A stretch of 64,000 bases of DNA from Hyphomicrobium sp. NDB2Meth4. Lineage in GTDB: Bacteria > Pseudomonadota > Alphaproteobacteria > Rhizobiales > Hyphomicrobiaceae. Shown here one piece after another: positions 1-8,476 of the stretch. The notes beneath the pieces were generated by a model. The model had not been told where the DNA came from. It did no database searches and worked only from the letters and a program-made list of their open reading frames with translations. The stretch spans positions 62,001-126,000 of the forward strand of contig NZ_FPEJ01000009.1 in assembly GCF_900117445.1 (NCBI RefSeq). Reading direction: 5' to 3'. A program made the translations under genes and the position numbers. How positions within the stretch are numbered: position 1 is the first letter of the stretch; every line of letters starts with the position of its first letter.

Positions 1-1
1 C

Positions 2-364
2 GCGCGAACAGCTTACGAGCCCGACGCATTCGGCAACAACGTTGCCGTGTACCGGATTTCGGGTGCCTTCTTCTTTGGCGCGACGGCGGCGGTGAGTGCA
101 GTGCTCGACCGCATCGGTGCCCGTCCCAAAGTGTTCGTGCTCGATTTCGCGGAGGTGCCGCTCGTCGACAGCACGGCGGCAAATACGCTGGCAGGCTTCG
201 TGCGCAAGCTGCGAGGCGAAGGAACGACGGTGTATTTCACAGCGGCACGGCGCAGCGTACGTCGCACTTTGCTGCAAGCCGGCTTGCGCCGTCCGCTGGT
301 GGTCTACGCGCCCTCAATCGAGGAGGCCGTGGTCATGAGCCGTGCACCGGGATCGCGCGGCTGA
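2..364 (+). CDS. SulP-family anion permease, C-terminal STAS domain (5' end outside window)
   Basis: The reading frame is open from the first bases of the window and stops at 362-364, so only about 120 C-terminal residues are seen. They match the STAS domain that closes SulP sulfate/bicarbonate permeases: a beta strand (VAVYRISGAFFFGA), a strand VFVLDFAEVPLVDSTAA, where anti-sigma-antagonists carry a phosphorylatable Ser, and a final helix. STAS domains sit in the cytoplasm and regulate the transporter. A stand-alone STAS protein starting at the GTG at 47 is possible. An upstream membrane part is more likely because the frame is open to the edge and the strand before 47 reads like protein. 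Confidence 0.7.
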   Translation, partial: ARTAYEPDAFGNNVAVYRISGAFFFGATAAVSAVLDRIGARPKVFVLDFAEVPLVDSTAANTLAGFVRKLRGEGTTVYFTAARRSVRRTLLQAGLRRPLVVYAPSIEEAVVMSRAPGSRG

Positions 365-548
365 GCTGCACTGCCCTCGCCTTGGTCGCTTCCGCCGTTT
401 TGGGCGAGAGCGCTTCGGGAGGCACGTGCGCAATCGGCGTAGAAAGCTCTACAAATTCAAGGCAATTCATCGCTTCTCCTCAACACGGAACTATCTGGGC
501 TCTCGTTTGTTTGCGGCCTCGGGGACGCTACGCTCGAGGAGAAGACAG

Positions 549-884
549 ATGAAAAGAGCTACCATTCTAACCGGCATCACCGGTGCGTTCGCTGCTTTCG
601 TTCTGACTGTCGCTTCTGCTCCATCCGCGGAAGCCTGCGGCTGGAGGCGAACCTGCGCTTGCGGAGCTGCAGCCGTTGAGGCTCCAGTGCAGTACTACCG
701 GCCGGTTAGGCACTATCGCGCCGCAAGGTACTACAGGCCGGTCAGGTATTACCGTCCTGCGAGATACTACCGGCCAGTGCGGTATTATCGGCCCGTGCGG
801 TACTACCGTCCTTACCGCGCCTACCGCCCCGTAAATTATTACAGGCCCGCGCGCTTCTATCGGGCAGGGCACTGGAACCGCTAG
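549..884 (+). CDS. Secreted protein made of YYRPV-type tandem repeats
   Basis: This is a 111-residue protein with a clear signal peptide (basic MKRA, hydrophobic core, cleavage after ASAPSAEA at about residue 27). A short Cys-containing segment follows (CGWRRTCACG), and then about ten copies of a 5-8 residue unit, Y-Y-R-P-(V/A)-R. The mature chain is strongly basic and Tyr-rich. I chose ATG 549 because GAGGAG lies just upstream and the signal peptide starts there; the longer open frame upstream is not protein-like. A strong hairpin follows at 932-968. Similar Tyr/Pro/Arg-rich small secreted proteins occur in Hyphomicrobiales without known function. The charge suggests binding to an acidic polymer or the cell surface, which is inference. 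Confidence 0.75.
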   Translation: MKRATILTGITGAFAAFVLTVASAPSAEACGWRRTCACGAAAVEAPVQYYRPVRHYRAARYYRPVRYYRPARYYRPVRYYRPVRYYRPYRAYRPVNYYRPARFYRAGHWNR

Positions 885-931
885 CGGCAGTTCCAGCACA
901 ATAACTGCCCAGGCACTACGCGTGCATAGCG

Positions 932-968
932 CGATGCCGCGATAGAACTCGTGTCTATCGCGGCATCG
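932..968 (+). terminator. Perfect 14-bp hairpin after the YYRPV gene
   Basis: Arms 932-945 and 955-968 are perfectly complementary with a 9-nt loop. There is no T-run, so this is either a Rho-independent-like stem that protects the 3' end or a bidirectional block. It separates the repeat-protein gene from the amt promoter. Confidence 0.6.
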
Positions 969-1206
969 TGCCGAGCGCCTTTCCGTGACCCATCAGTGTG
1001 CTGCTCCAGCTGGCGGAAGGCCCGCCCCGCTGAAAAACCAACGTCTTGCCTACGCTAAAGGCAGTCGGATCAGATTTTGATCAGCCGGAGTGGGTCGATC
1101 TTGCGCGCGGTCTAACCGGAGCGACGCAGGGGTGCGACGCAAAAACTCTTTGCAGATCAACCCAGTGCGTTTCTTGTTAACGAAGCCGCTCCCCTCCCCT
1201 CGAAAC
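969..1206. other. Non-coding leader region upstream of the amt promoter
   Basis: No convincing gene is seen here. The stretch holds a short dyad GATCA-N5-TGATC (1068-1082) and an 8-bp direct repeat GCGACGCA at 1121-1128 and 1134-1141 (13-bp period). These are the only candidates I see for activator (NtrC-like) sites upstream of the sigma-54 promoter at 1208-1222. Neither matches the NtrC consensus well. Confidence 0.35.
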
Positions 1207-1207
1207 C

Positions 1208-1222
1208 GGTACGCCCCTTGCA
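1208..1222 (+). promoter_or_regulatory. Sigma-54 (RpoN) promoter for amt
   Basis: The sequence GG-N10-GC is exact: GG at 1208-1209 (-24) and GC at 1220-1221 (-12), within GGTACGCCCCTTGCA. This fits the consensus TGGCAC-N5-TTGC(A/T). The start codon of the ammonium transporter is about 80 bp downstream. RpoN/NtrC control of amt genes is well known, so context supports the call. Confidence 0.65.
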
Positions 1223-1301
1223 CTTAGGTGAAATTACTTGCAGCTCGCGCAAATGCGGCTGGCAGGAGGGTTACCACGCACTCGATAGGTGGGAGAGGCG
1301 T

Positions 1302-2714
1302 ATGGAAAATGAAACTACGGCGCTAACAACGCTGTTCACTGAGTTCTACTTCTTCATGACCGTCGTGCTGATGTTCTTCATCCACGTCGGTTTCTGCATG
1401 TACGAGGTCGGCGTATCGCGGACCAAGAACCTACAGCACACGCTGCTCAAAAATACGATGGCGATCCCGGTGGTCGGCCTCGCGTTCCTTCTGTTCGGCA
1501 TGTGGCTCTACATCGCCCTGCAGGGTTGGCCAGTTGCAACATCGAGCGTCAGCCTCGAAACCGGCTTCGAGCCGTGGTCGAAGACACTGGCACCCAACCT
1601 CTCTGATCACATCTCGGGCGTCTTCTGGGCGGCGTTTGCGCTGTTCGGAATGACGGCTGCCTCAATCGTCTCCGGCGCCATCATCGAGCGCGCAAAGACG
1701 ACGGGCTTTCTGATCATCGCGGTTTACGTCGGCGCGGTCGCATGGGTCATTCCCGCAGCCTGGGGCTGGGCCGGCAACGGCTGGATGACACAGTACCTCG
1801 GCTTCCATGATCAGTACTGCTCGGCGGTGCTGCACGCGCCCGCCGGCTTCGCCACGCTTGGTGTGCTCATGGCTCTCGGGCCGCGCATCGGCAAGTTTGG
1901 GCCTACGGGTCAGCCGCGTGAGATCCCGCTGCACAATCCATGGATGACCACGCTCGGCATCTTCTTCATCTACATCGGGTTCTTCGGCTTCTATGCAGCC
2001 TGCCATATCCCGATCGTCAACGTCGCTGCAGAAGGCCAGACGGCATTCTGGACGACCACAAACATCTACGGCGTTCCGATCACGCTGTCGGGTGTCACCC
2101 TCAACTTCCTGTTCTCGTTGTTCGGCGGCCTGATCACGGCGTATCTGATCTCCGGCGGCAACTCGTTCTGGACGTACTCGGGTGGCCTTGCCGGCATCAT
2201 CAGCGCCAGCGCTGGCAACGACTTCTATCATCCGATCCTGGCTCTGGTCGTAGCCTCGGCCGGCACCGCGATGGCCTACACGCTGCACAACTTCGTCGAG
2301 CGCCGCTTCAAAATTGACGACGCGGTTGGCGCTGTCGCAGTGCACGGCTACTGCGGTGTGTTCGGCGGTGTCGTTGCGGGCTTCCTGCTGTGGGGTTACC
2401 CCGCCGTCATGCCGAGCCCCGGCGCGCTGATCACGCTGTCGGAAGGCGTCGGCTGGTTCGGCACCAACGCCGAAGGTCTGCCGATCGTCACGCCGATGGG
2501 CAACATCATCGTGACGCTCGTGTTCGCCCTCGGGTTCGGCCTGATCCCAGGGTACATCCTCGGCCAAATCCTCAAGGGTTTTGGACTGCTGCGAGTACCG
2601 GCGCCGGTGGAGGTCAAGGGCCTCGATGGCGAGATCGTACCGCTGACGTACCCGGCCATCTCGGGCACCGAAGCGGAGTTTGATGCGCTCGCAAAAAGCG
2701 AAGCCAAAGTCTAA
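1302..2714 (+). CDS. amt: Ammonium transporter, Amt family (divergent)
   Basis: This is a 470-residue polytopic membrane protein of the Amt/Mep/Rh superfamily, which conducts ammonia/ammonium across the inner membrane. Both twin pore histidines can be placed: AVLHAPAGFATLG and the signature DDAVGAVAVHGYCGVFGG. The N-terminal segment GFCMYEVGVSRTKN corresponds to the usual GLVRRKN region but is divergent, as is the segment before the first His (DQYCS in place of DFAGG). I chose ATG 1302 because GGGAGAG precedes it and the first helix follows at once. A sigma-54 promoter lies at 1208-1222 and a one-helix protein follows after 24 bp. No glnB/glnK gene lies next to it, which is unusual for amt loci. 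Confidence 0.9.
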   Translation: MENETTALTTLFTEFYFFMTVVLMFFIHVGFCMYEVGVSRTKNLQHTLLKNTMAIPVVGLAFLLFGMWLYIALQGWPVATSSVSLETGFEPWSKTLAPNLSDHISGVFWAAFALFGMTAASIVSGAIIERAKTTGFLIIAVYVGAVAWVIPAAWGWAGNGWMTQYLGFHDQYCSAVLHAPAGFATLGVLMALGPRIGKFGPTGQPREIPLHNPWMTTLGIFFIYIGFFGFYAACHIPIVNVAAEGQTAFWTTTNIYGVPITLSGVTLNFLFSLFGGLITAYLISGGNSFWTYSGGLAGIISASAGNDFYHPILALVVASAGTAMAYTLHNFVERRFKIDDAVGAVAVHGYCGVFGGVVAGFLLWGYPAVMPSPGALITLSEGVGWFGTNAEGLPIVTPMGNIIVTLVFALGFGLIPGYILGQILKGFGLLRVPAPVEVKGLDGEIVPLTYPAISGTEAEFDALAKSEAKV

Positions 2715-2738
2715 GCGAGCAACGAAGGAGAAGTTCGC

Positions 2739-2963
2739 ATGTCTACCGGATTGTCGTCACTCTCCAAGCTATCGGAGGTCTCCAGCGCCTATCCGTTCGC
2801 GGGTATGGAGTACATCTACAGTGTGATCCTGCTTGCCTTCATCATCCTCTTCTTCATGTGGCAAACCATCATGGAGCAGCGGCACATGAAGAAGATTATG
2901 GGACAGACGAGCGAGCGGGTGGAAAACCCTTCCTCCGCCCCCGCCTTCTCGCCCGCGGAATAA
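2739..2963 (+). CDS. Small single-helix membrane protein co-transcribed with amt
   Basis: This 74-residue protein has one transmembrane helix (about residues 25-43, YIYSVILLAFIILFFMWQ) followed by a basic His/Lys/Met-containing stretch (EQRHMKKIM) and a Ser/Pro tail. It starts 24 bp after the amt stop with a strong ribosome site (GAAGGAGAA) and ends before a textbook terminator at 2987-3018, so it shares the amt transcript. I do not recognise a named family. Position and size suggest an accessory subunit or regulator of the divergent Amt trimer; this is inference. Confidence 0.75.
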   Translation: MSTGLSSLSKLSEVSSAYPFAGMEYIYSVILLAFIILFFMWQTIMEQRHMKKIMGQTSERVENPSSAPAFSPAE

Positions 2964-2986
2964 TCTTCTGAGGGTACGCTGCGAAG

Positions 2987-3018
2987 ATGGCCCGGACCTC
3001 GTGTCCGGGCCATTTTTT
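2987..3018 (+). terminator. Intrinsic terminator of the amt operon
   Basis: There is an 11-bp perfect stem (2987-2997 with 3003-3013), a 5-nt loop, and then six T residues. Confidence 0.9.
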
Positions 3019-3146
3019 GTTGAACGCTCCAGCTGGGAGGCGGCAGGGTCGCAGCGCCAACTGTCGCGCTGTGTCAAAAAGACCGACATCGATCCGGCTA
3101 TTATGCGATTCGTCTTGGGGGCCGGTTCCGAACCACGGAGCGCGAC

Positions 3147-3692
3147 ATGGAACGGACGTGGAGCTGCTTCGATTGCCAGTTCGAAGGCGCCGAACCGCTG
3201 TGCTTCAGCGAGGGGGGCGCGTTCGAGCCGCGGCGGCTCGCGCGCATTCTGCTGAAGATCCCGGCCCCGGGGACAGATCACGAGGAAAAAGGCGAGCGCA
3301 TGCGCGCCTATGACTGTGTCGACGAAATGGTGCAGACCTCGCCGGAGGCAGCGGTAGTCTTCCTTCTCGTCGCGCTCGATGAATGCAGGACAGGCGAGCA
3401 GGTGGCCCTGCTCGGTGCTGGCGCGCTCGAGACCCTGCTCAAGGTGCATGGCCCGAAGGTAATCGGCGAGCTCGATGCGGCGGCGCAAAAGCACGCGAAG
3501 GTGCGCTATCTGCTTTCCGCCACGTGGGGTCAATCGTCGATCGTGCCCAAGGTCTGGGATCACCTCGTCGCGGCCGTCGCTCCTGGGCCGGTGATGGATG
3601 CTGACCCGCGCACTCCCGCGGCGGGCTTGATCGACAAGGTGCTCGACGCCGAGAGCGTTACCAAGCTGCTTGCCGAACCGATGAGCCGATGA
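3147..3692 (+). CDS. Hypothetical protein, possibly DUF6869-like
   Basis: This is a 181-residue soluble protein with no signal peptide or membrane segment. The N-terminus has a Cys pair (SCFDC) at about residues 6-10. The middle and C-terminal parts are helical, with VVFLLVALDEC, LGAGALETLLKVHG and HAKVRYLLSATWG. That last part resembles the DUF6869 pattern (a helical repeat with loss-of-activity motifs unknown), but the match is from memory and weak. It is transcribed in the same direction as, and 52 bp before, the YaiI-family gene. Codon use looks native. Confidence 0.6.
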   Translation: MERTWSCFDCQFEGAEPLCFSEGGAFEPRRLARILLKIPAPGTDHEEKGERMRAYDCVDEMVQTSPEAAVVFLLVALDECRTGEQVALLGAGALETLLKVHGPKVIGELDAAAQKHAKVRYLLSATWGQSSIVPKVWDHLVAAVAPGPVMDADPRTPAAGLIDKVLDAESVTKLLAEPMSR

Positions 3693-3744
3693 GGCTGATC
3701 GCTGGCCGGTTGCGTCACGGTCGGAAACCGCTAAACAGCGATGC

Positions 3745-4215
3745 GTGAGCGAACTTCTCCCACCCGCGGTCTTTGTCGATGCCGACGCCTGTCCGGTAAA
3801 GGACGAGGCGGTGCGCGTCGCTGAACGGCACGGGCTCGTCATCCATTTCGTGTCCAACTCGTGGATGCGGCTGCCGGAAGGGCCACTGATAAAGCGGATG
3901 GTCGTTGCGGAAGGACCGGACGCTGCGGACGATTGGATCGCCGAGCGCATCGGAGCGCGGGACATCGCGGTTACCGCCGACATCCCCCTCGCAGCGCGCT
4001 GCCTGAAAGCGGGTGCGCAGGTGATCGGCCCAACGGGCAAGCCATTTACCGAAAGTGGCATCGGCATGGCGCTCGCCATGCGCGAGCTTTCCGCGCACTT
4101 GCGCGAGACAGGCGAAAGCAAAGGCTACAATGCCAGCTTCACGCGCCAGGACCGTTCCCGATTCCTCGAGGCCTTGGAGCACGCCGTGCAGAAGGCCTTA
4201 CGAAACAAGGTTTGA
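3745..4215 (+). CDS. YaiI/YqxD family (UPF0178, DUF188) protein
   Basis: A 156-residue protein with the family's opening signature VDADACPVK and the later conserved blocks [31 protein letters not shown]-like GPTGKPFT and the C-terminal [13 protein letters not shown]. The fold is PIN/NYN-like with Asp residues suited to metal binding. The biological role is not established. The start is GTG 3745, which gives [15 protein letters not shown] and the normal family length. It runs towards the downstream nhaA fusion gene, 92 bp away. Confidence 0.88.
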   Translation: MSELLPPAVFVDADACPVKDEAVRVAERHGLVIHFVSNSWMRLPEGPLIKRMVVAEGPDAADDWIAERIGARDIAVTADIPLAARCLKAGAQVIGPTGKPFTESGIGMALAMRELSAHLRETGESKGYNASFTRQDRSRFLEALEHAVQKALRNKV

Positions 4216-4307
4216 CCAACTCTGGCGATCCGCCGCATCCCAATGACTTGGTGCCGCCGCAGATATACGTATCGCATTCAGGAGCCAACCCAGCCCCGAG
4301 AGGTTAT

Positions 4308-6155
4308 GTGAATCACGCGCTGCCGAGCAACCGCCTCGATCGCCCCGTCGGTGCCAACGATCATACATTGGGGGAAACACAGGCTCCGATCACACTCGTA
4401 GAGTACGGCAGTTATGCCTGCCCCTATTGCCGCGCCGCCAATGCGCGCATCGCCGAGGTGCGCGATGAGCTTGGTGATCGCTTGCGCTACGTCTTCCGGC
4501 ATCGGCCGGTGACGGGAAGCACGCTGGCGCGGCGCGCGGCCGAGCTCGTCGAGCGCGCTCCAGATGCTGACGCCTTCTGGCACGCGCACGTCAAGCTGAT
4601 GTCGAGGTCCGAGACGCTTACGGAGGACGACCTCAGCGCCGTCGCCGCGGATCTCGGTGTCGACGTGCCGCCGGTCGAGCCTGACGGCGAAGATTGGCGT
4701 GCGGCCGCTCGACGCGTTGCGGAAGACGAGCGCAGCGCCCGGGCGAGCGGTGTGATGATGACACCGACATTCTTCATGAACGGGCGGCGCTATGATGGCC
4801 CGTGGGACGAAAGCTCGTTTCTCGATGCGATGCTGGGCACGCTCGGTCATCGCGTGAGGTCCGCCGCAGTGGGCTTTGCAAGCTGGGGACCGTCGGCGGG
4901 CGTGCTGTTGCTGGTGTCGACCCTCATTGCGATTGCATTGACGAATTCTAGCTTCGGTCACGCCTATGAGGATTTCTGGGAGCAGTACCTCGGCATCTCG
5001 CTCGGCTCGGCCACTTTCAAGATGTCATTGCGGCACTGGGTGAACGATGCGCTGCTGACCATCTTCTTCCTGGTGGTCGGTCTCGAGATCAAACGTGAGT
5101 TCACGGTCGGGCATCTCGCTAGCCGGCGCTCGGCTGCGCTGCCGATTGCGGCTGCGATCGGTGGCATGGCCGTTCCCGCGGCGCTCTATGCCTTCGTCAT
5201 ACCGTCGGGCCCATGGGCGCACGGCTGGGGCGTGCCGATGGCGACGGACACCGCCTTTGCCGTGGCCCTCATAGTGATGATGGGCGCTCGCGTGCCCGTC
5301 GAATTGCGCATTTTCCTGACAGCAGCGGCCATCGTTGACGACATCGGCGCTATCGCTGTCGTAGCCGTATTCTATTCCGGCGCCCTGCATTGGGCATATC
5401 TCGCCTCGGGGCTGCTGGTCGTTGCCGGACTTGCGGCGCTGAACAAGGCGCATGTCTATCGCGTGGCGCCGTACGTGCTGCTTGGGATTGTGTTGTGGGC
5501 GTGCGTGCATGCAGGCGGATTGCACGCCACGCTTGCTGGCGTGATCCTGGCGCTGTTCATTCCGACGCGGCCGCCGCCGAACCTCGAAGCGCTGACGGCG
5601 CAGCTCAACAGTATCGTTGCGGCGGAGGCCGAGCACGGCGTTGAGGTGTTGCGGCATGGTCCTTCGGTTCCGGCGCTCAGAGCGATGGACGCTATCTTCG
5701 ACCGGTTGGAGTCACCCGCGGATAGATTGTTGCGGCACATGGCGGCGCGATCGAGCTACGTCATCCTGCCGTTGTTCGCGCTCGCCAATGCGGGCGTAAC
5801 GTTCAGCGGTGGCGTCATTGCCGGACACGAGCAGTTGATGGCGGCGATCATGGCCGGCCTGGTGATTGGGAAGCCTCTCGGTCTCGTGGCGGCGGCGGCG
5901 CTGGCGGTGTGGGTCGGCGTCGCTGCGAAGTCCGACGGATATACCTGGCGGCAGCTCGCGGGCGCGGGTGCACTTGCCGGCATCGGCTTTACGATGTCGC
6001 TGTTCATCGCCGGTCAGTCCTTTCCAGCGCCCCAAGAGTTCGACGCGGCGAAGATCGCCATTTTCGCAGCGTCCGTGCTTTCCGCGGTGATCGGCGTTGC
6101 GATCCTGTGGAAGCCCGCGGCCCGCGAGGATACGACGGCGGCCGATACACGATAG
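4308..6155 (+). CDS. nhaA: Na+/H+ antiporter NhaA with N-terminal DsbA/thioredoxin-like domain
   Basis: A 615-residue fusion. Residues about 15-185 form a DsbA-like thioredoxin fold with active site C38-P-Y-C41 and the cis-Pro segment [10 protein letters not shown]. Residues about 200-600 are a full NhaA antiporter, with [20 protein letters not shown] and the paired aspartates D344-D345 in [12 protein letters not shown] that bind Na+/H+. NhaA expels Na+ (Li+) in exchange for protons and helps pH homeostasis. The best start is GTG 4308 with GAGAGG just upstream; TTG 4248 or GTG 4251 are alternatives. Thioredoxin fusions to NhaA are known mainly at the C-terminus, so the N-terminal order is notable. 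NhaA has a cytoplasmic N-terminus, which would place this domain in the cytoplasm. Confidence 0.9.
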   Translation: MNHALPSNRLDRPVGANDHTLGETQAPITLVEYGSYACPYCRAANARIAEVRDELGDRLRYVFRHRPVTGSTLARRAAELVERAPDADAFWHAHVKLMSRSETLTEDDLSAVAADLGVDVPPVEPDGEDWRAAARRVAEDERSARASGVMMTPTFFMNGRRYDGPWDESSFLDAMLGTLGHRVRSAAVGFASWGPSAGVLLLVSTLIAIALTNSSFGHAYEDFWEQYLGISLGSATFKMSLRHWVNDALLTIFFLVVGLEIKREFTVGHLASRRSAALPIAAAIGGMAVPAALYAFVIPSGPWAHGWGVPMATDTAFAVALIVMMGARVPVELRIFLTAAAIVDDIGAIAVVAVFYSGALHWAYLASGLLVVAGLAALNKAHVYRVAPYVLLGIVLWACVHAGGLHATLAGVILALFIPTRPPPNLEALTAQLNSIVAAEAEHGVEVLRHGPSVPALRAMDAIFDRLESPADRLLRHMAARSSYVILPLFALANAGVTFSGGVIAGHEQLMAAIMAGLVIGKPLGLVAAAALAVWVGVAAKSDGYTWRQLAGAGALAGIGFTMSLFIAGQSFPAPQEFDAAKIAIFAASVLSAVIGVAILWKPAAREDTTAADTR

Positions 6156-6156
6156 A

Positions 6157-7134
6157 TCAGCGGCGCGCGTAGACAGGAATGGCGAAGCGCGCCTCGAACC
6201 TGTGCGGCGGCGGTGCGCCCGCTGCGGGCTTCGGCAGTCGCTCATGGTCGGTGCGAACGGCAAGTACCCACTGGATGCCGGCGCCCTCGTCATCGAGGTC
6301 GACCGGCGGTTTGCCCGCTGGCACCGGTACATCGATGGGGATCGTCGTGGTGCCGTCTTTGGTGCGCATGAGGCGACCGGCGTCGATCGGATGGGCCGAC
6401 GACCAGGCCTTTTCAGTGACGAGCTCCTGCGAACGCTTCCCGTCACGCAAGCGGCGCACCCATAGGCGGCGTTCGCAAATGATCTCTGCTTCGAGTGGAA
6501 CGAGCGACGGCATGCGCGCGATGACGTGGCCGCGGAATTTGTCGCCGAGATAGCCCGGCAGTGTATCGATGTGCAGCGTCGAAGGACCGTAGCGCCACCA
6601 GTTCAAGGTTGCGCCGGCGGCGCAGAGAATGCCGATCAGGCCGCACAGCGGAAAGATGACTGCAGCGGAGGCCTCGAGCCACGACGTATGAAACGCGGCG
6701 ATGATCTTGTCGTAGTTCACGGTGTAGATGAACGCGCATAGGCCATTCCAGCCGATCGACCAGATCCAGAGAAAGGCGGCCACGACGAGGCTGCCGTGAT
6801 CGGTAACCTTGCGCTCGGCCCAGGCTTCGTTGAGCAGCCAGGGTGCTTCGGGGTTGCGCTCGGCCTGACGCGCACTCCATGCGTCGCGCTTAGCCACGAC
6901 GTGATAGCGGAAATAAAAATAGCCGAGGCCGATGACGGTGAGGATAAGACTGAACGCGAATATCAAGATCGCCGTCGGAAGGTCGGCGTCGCCGCGGCGA
7001 TAGGCGCCGATGATGCCGACCTGCGCCATGATGCCGAGGATGGCGGCAAGAGCGAGACCGGCAACCACGAATATGGTGCCGAAGCCGCTGGCGATGCGCG
7101 TCGAAAAGCGACGCGAAGAGCTGTCATTACGCAC
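6157..7134 (-). CDS. Four-helix membrane protein of unknown function
   Basis: This 325-residue protein has two transmembrane helices near the N-terminus (about 15-40 and 50-75) and a soluble linker with NPEAPWLLNEAWAERKV. Two more helices follow (about 110-135 and 145-170), then a C-terminal beta-rich soluble domain of about 150 residues. The linker resembles the motif NP(D/E)APWxWxxxWAxGR of a widespread family of uncharacterised proteobacterial membrane proteins, often labelled DUF3592-like. The start is GTG 7134. Its stop is 1 bp from the convergent nhaA stop. No function is proposed. Confidence 0.65.
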   Translation of the reverse strand: MRNDSSSRRFSTRIASGFGTIFVVAGLALAAILGIMAQVGIIGAYRRGDADLPTAILIFAFSLILTVIGLGYFYFRYHVVAKRDAWSARQAERNPEAPWLLNEAWAERKVTDHGSLVVAAFLWIWSIGWNGLCAFIYTVNYDKIIAAFHTSWLEASAAVIFPLCGLIGILCAAGATLNWWRYGPSTLHIDTLPGYLGDKFRGHVIARMPSLVPLEAEIICERRLWVRRLRDGKRSQELVTEKAWSSAHPIDAGRLMRTKDGTTTIPIDVPVPAGKPPVDLDDEGAGIQWVLAVRTDHERLPKPAAGAPPPHRFEARFAIPVYARR

Positions 7135-7226
7135 TGATCGAAATCCCGTCTGCGCCCGATCGTGGGCGGCGGATTTGCTATCCTGTTGCGACGGGATTGG
7201 GAAGCGAAAGTGGCGGCTCCGATGAC

Positions 7227-7940
7227 CTAATGCAGCGCGATGCGTCCGGCGCCGAGGATAGCGCCAGGCAATGCGGGCGTGCCTTCCTGGACGAGCACCA
7301 CGGCGCCGTCGTAATGCGCGTCGGCGGACAGCTTGGTGCGATACTTGACCGGGCTGCCGGACCAGGCGCCGAGCGGAATGATCTCGCGCACGATGTTGGT
7401 GTAGGTGATCTTGGTGCCGGAGTTCTCGCCGCGGCCGACGGCAACATCGCGCGAAGCCAGATACGGCAGCACGACGACGGTAGCGGCCGGGCTGCCCGGG
7501 CGCGTGCCATCGACGGATACCTCGATGTCATCGCCATTGCGCTTCACGGCAACCGTCAGCTGGGGCGGCTTGGTCGTTTCTGCGGACGCGGCGATGCCGA
7601 GCATGTTGGCGCCGTTGGCGTGCTCGCTGCCGTTGACCACCGCTTGCGGCGTATAGACCTGCTGATCACCGCGCATGATGGCATAAGCACGCTGGCGCTC
7701 GGTGAAGGCGTGCTTGGCGAAAGTATCCTTCCAGCCGAGCCGATCCCAATAATCGACCGGCAGCGACAGGACGATGAAGTGATCGTCGTGCGCCAGCTTC
7801 TCGAACAGGCGGTCGGCGGGCGGACAGGATGAGCAGCCCTGGCTGGTGAACAGCTCCAACACTGTCGGCGGTGCGGCCGCTGCCGAGCCAGCGGCGAAGA
7901 ACGAGCCGAGAAGAAGCGTTGCGATAGCGCGCGCGTGCAT
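7227..7940 (-). CDS. DUF1223 secreted thioredoxin-like protein (copy 1)
   Basis: A 237-residue protein with a signal peptide (cleavage after AAGSAAAA, about residue 22) and the DUF1223 hallmark ELFTSQGCSSCPPAD at about 31-45, a CxxC motif at the position of a thioredoxin active site. QAVVNGSEHANG and TYTNIVREIIPLGAW are further family blocks. DUF1223 proteins are predicted periplasmic thioredoxin-fold proteins of unknown substrate. A second copy lies at 8477-9211 on the same strand, with a VOC protein between them. The two share the motif and overall order but differ widely elsewhere, so this is an old duplication. Confidence 0.85.
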   Translation of the reverse strand: MHARAIATLLLGSFFAAGSAAAAPPTVLELFTSQGCSSCPPADRLFEKLAHDDHFIVLSLPVDYWDRLGWKDTFAKHAFTERQRAYAIMRGDQQVYTPQAVVNGSEHANGANMLGIAASAETTKPPQLTVAVKRNGDDIEVSVDGTRPGSPAATVVVLPYLASRDVAVGRGENSGTKITYTNIVREIIPLGAWSGSPVKYRTKLSADAHYDGAVVLVQEGTPALPGAILGAGRIALH

Positions 7941-7999
7941 GGAGCCTCCGATGCCGTCCTTACTGCTAGTTCGCAGCGGGCGGGCAACCGTTACGCAGA

Positions 8000-8431
8000 C
8001 TATCCTATCGCAAGAACCCCGCGGTCATCTTTTGCGAAAAACGGATTGTGCGCCACTTCCCACAGATGGCCGTCCGGATCGGCGAAGTAGCCCGAATAGC
8101 CGCCCCAGAACACCGTCTGGCCCGGCTTGACGACCCGGCCACCCGCGGTGGCGGCGCGCGCGATCATGGCATCGACGTCGGCTGAACTATCGAGATTGCA
8201 GGCGAGCGTGATGCCGGCGAAGCCGCTGCCCGCCGCATCGACGGTGGCGTCATCGGCCAGCGCCGCGCGCGAATAGAGCCCGAGCACGCCGCCCGGCATC
8301 TGGAAGAAAACGACGTTGTCGTTTCCTTGCGGCGAGGGAGCAAGCCCCATCGCCGTGTAGAACGCGCGCGCCCGGCTCAAATCGGCGACGCCGAGCGTGA
8401 CGAGCGATAGCCCAAGAGGAGCGTTTGTCAT
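8000..8431 (-). CDS. VOC (glyoxalase/bleomycin resistance) family protein
   Basis: A 143-residue protein built of two beta-alpha-beta-beta-beta units typical of the vicinal oxygen chelate fold. The first begins LSLVTLGVADLSRARAFYTAMG, and the second ends GYSGYFADPDGHLWEVAHNP, with the usual Glu metal ligand in HLWEV. The substrate cannot be told. I chose ATG 8431 because the VOC fold starts directly after it; 8458 would add nine residues. It sits between two DUF1223 genes on the same strand, 59 bp upstream of copy 1. Confidence 0.85.
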   Translation of the reverse strand: MTNAPLGLSLVTLGVADLSRARAFYTAMGLAPSPQGNDNVVFFQMPGGVLGLYSRAALADDATVDAAGSGFAGITLACNLDSSADVDAMIARAATAGGRVVKPGQTVFWGGYSGYFADPDGHLWEVAHNPFFAKDDRGVLAIG

Positions 8432-8476
8432 CGATGCGATGCGCCAGGGTTCGCCCAAGATTTGCGATATCGATGG

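Noticed and set aside
1662-2567. 301-residue open frame on the minus strand inside amt
   Set aside because: Antisense to a clear Amt gene. Its composition (Asp/Arg/Ala/His-rich) is what a GC-rich gene gives in the opposite frame, and no family pattern or ribosome site is seen.
2769-4121. 450-residue open frame on the minus strand
   Set aside because: It runs through three plus-strand genes and a terminator; the sequence is Arg/Ser/Ala-rich with no domain.
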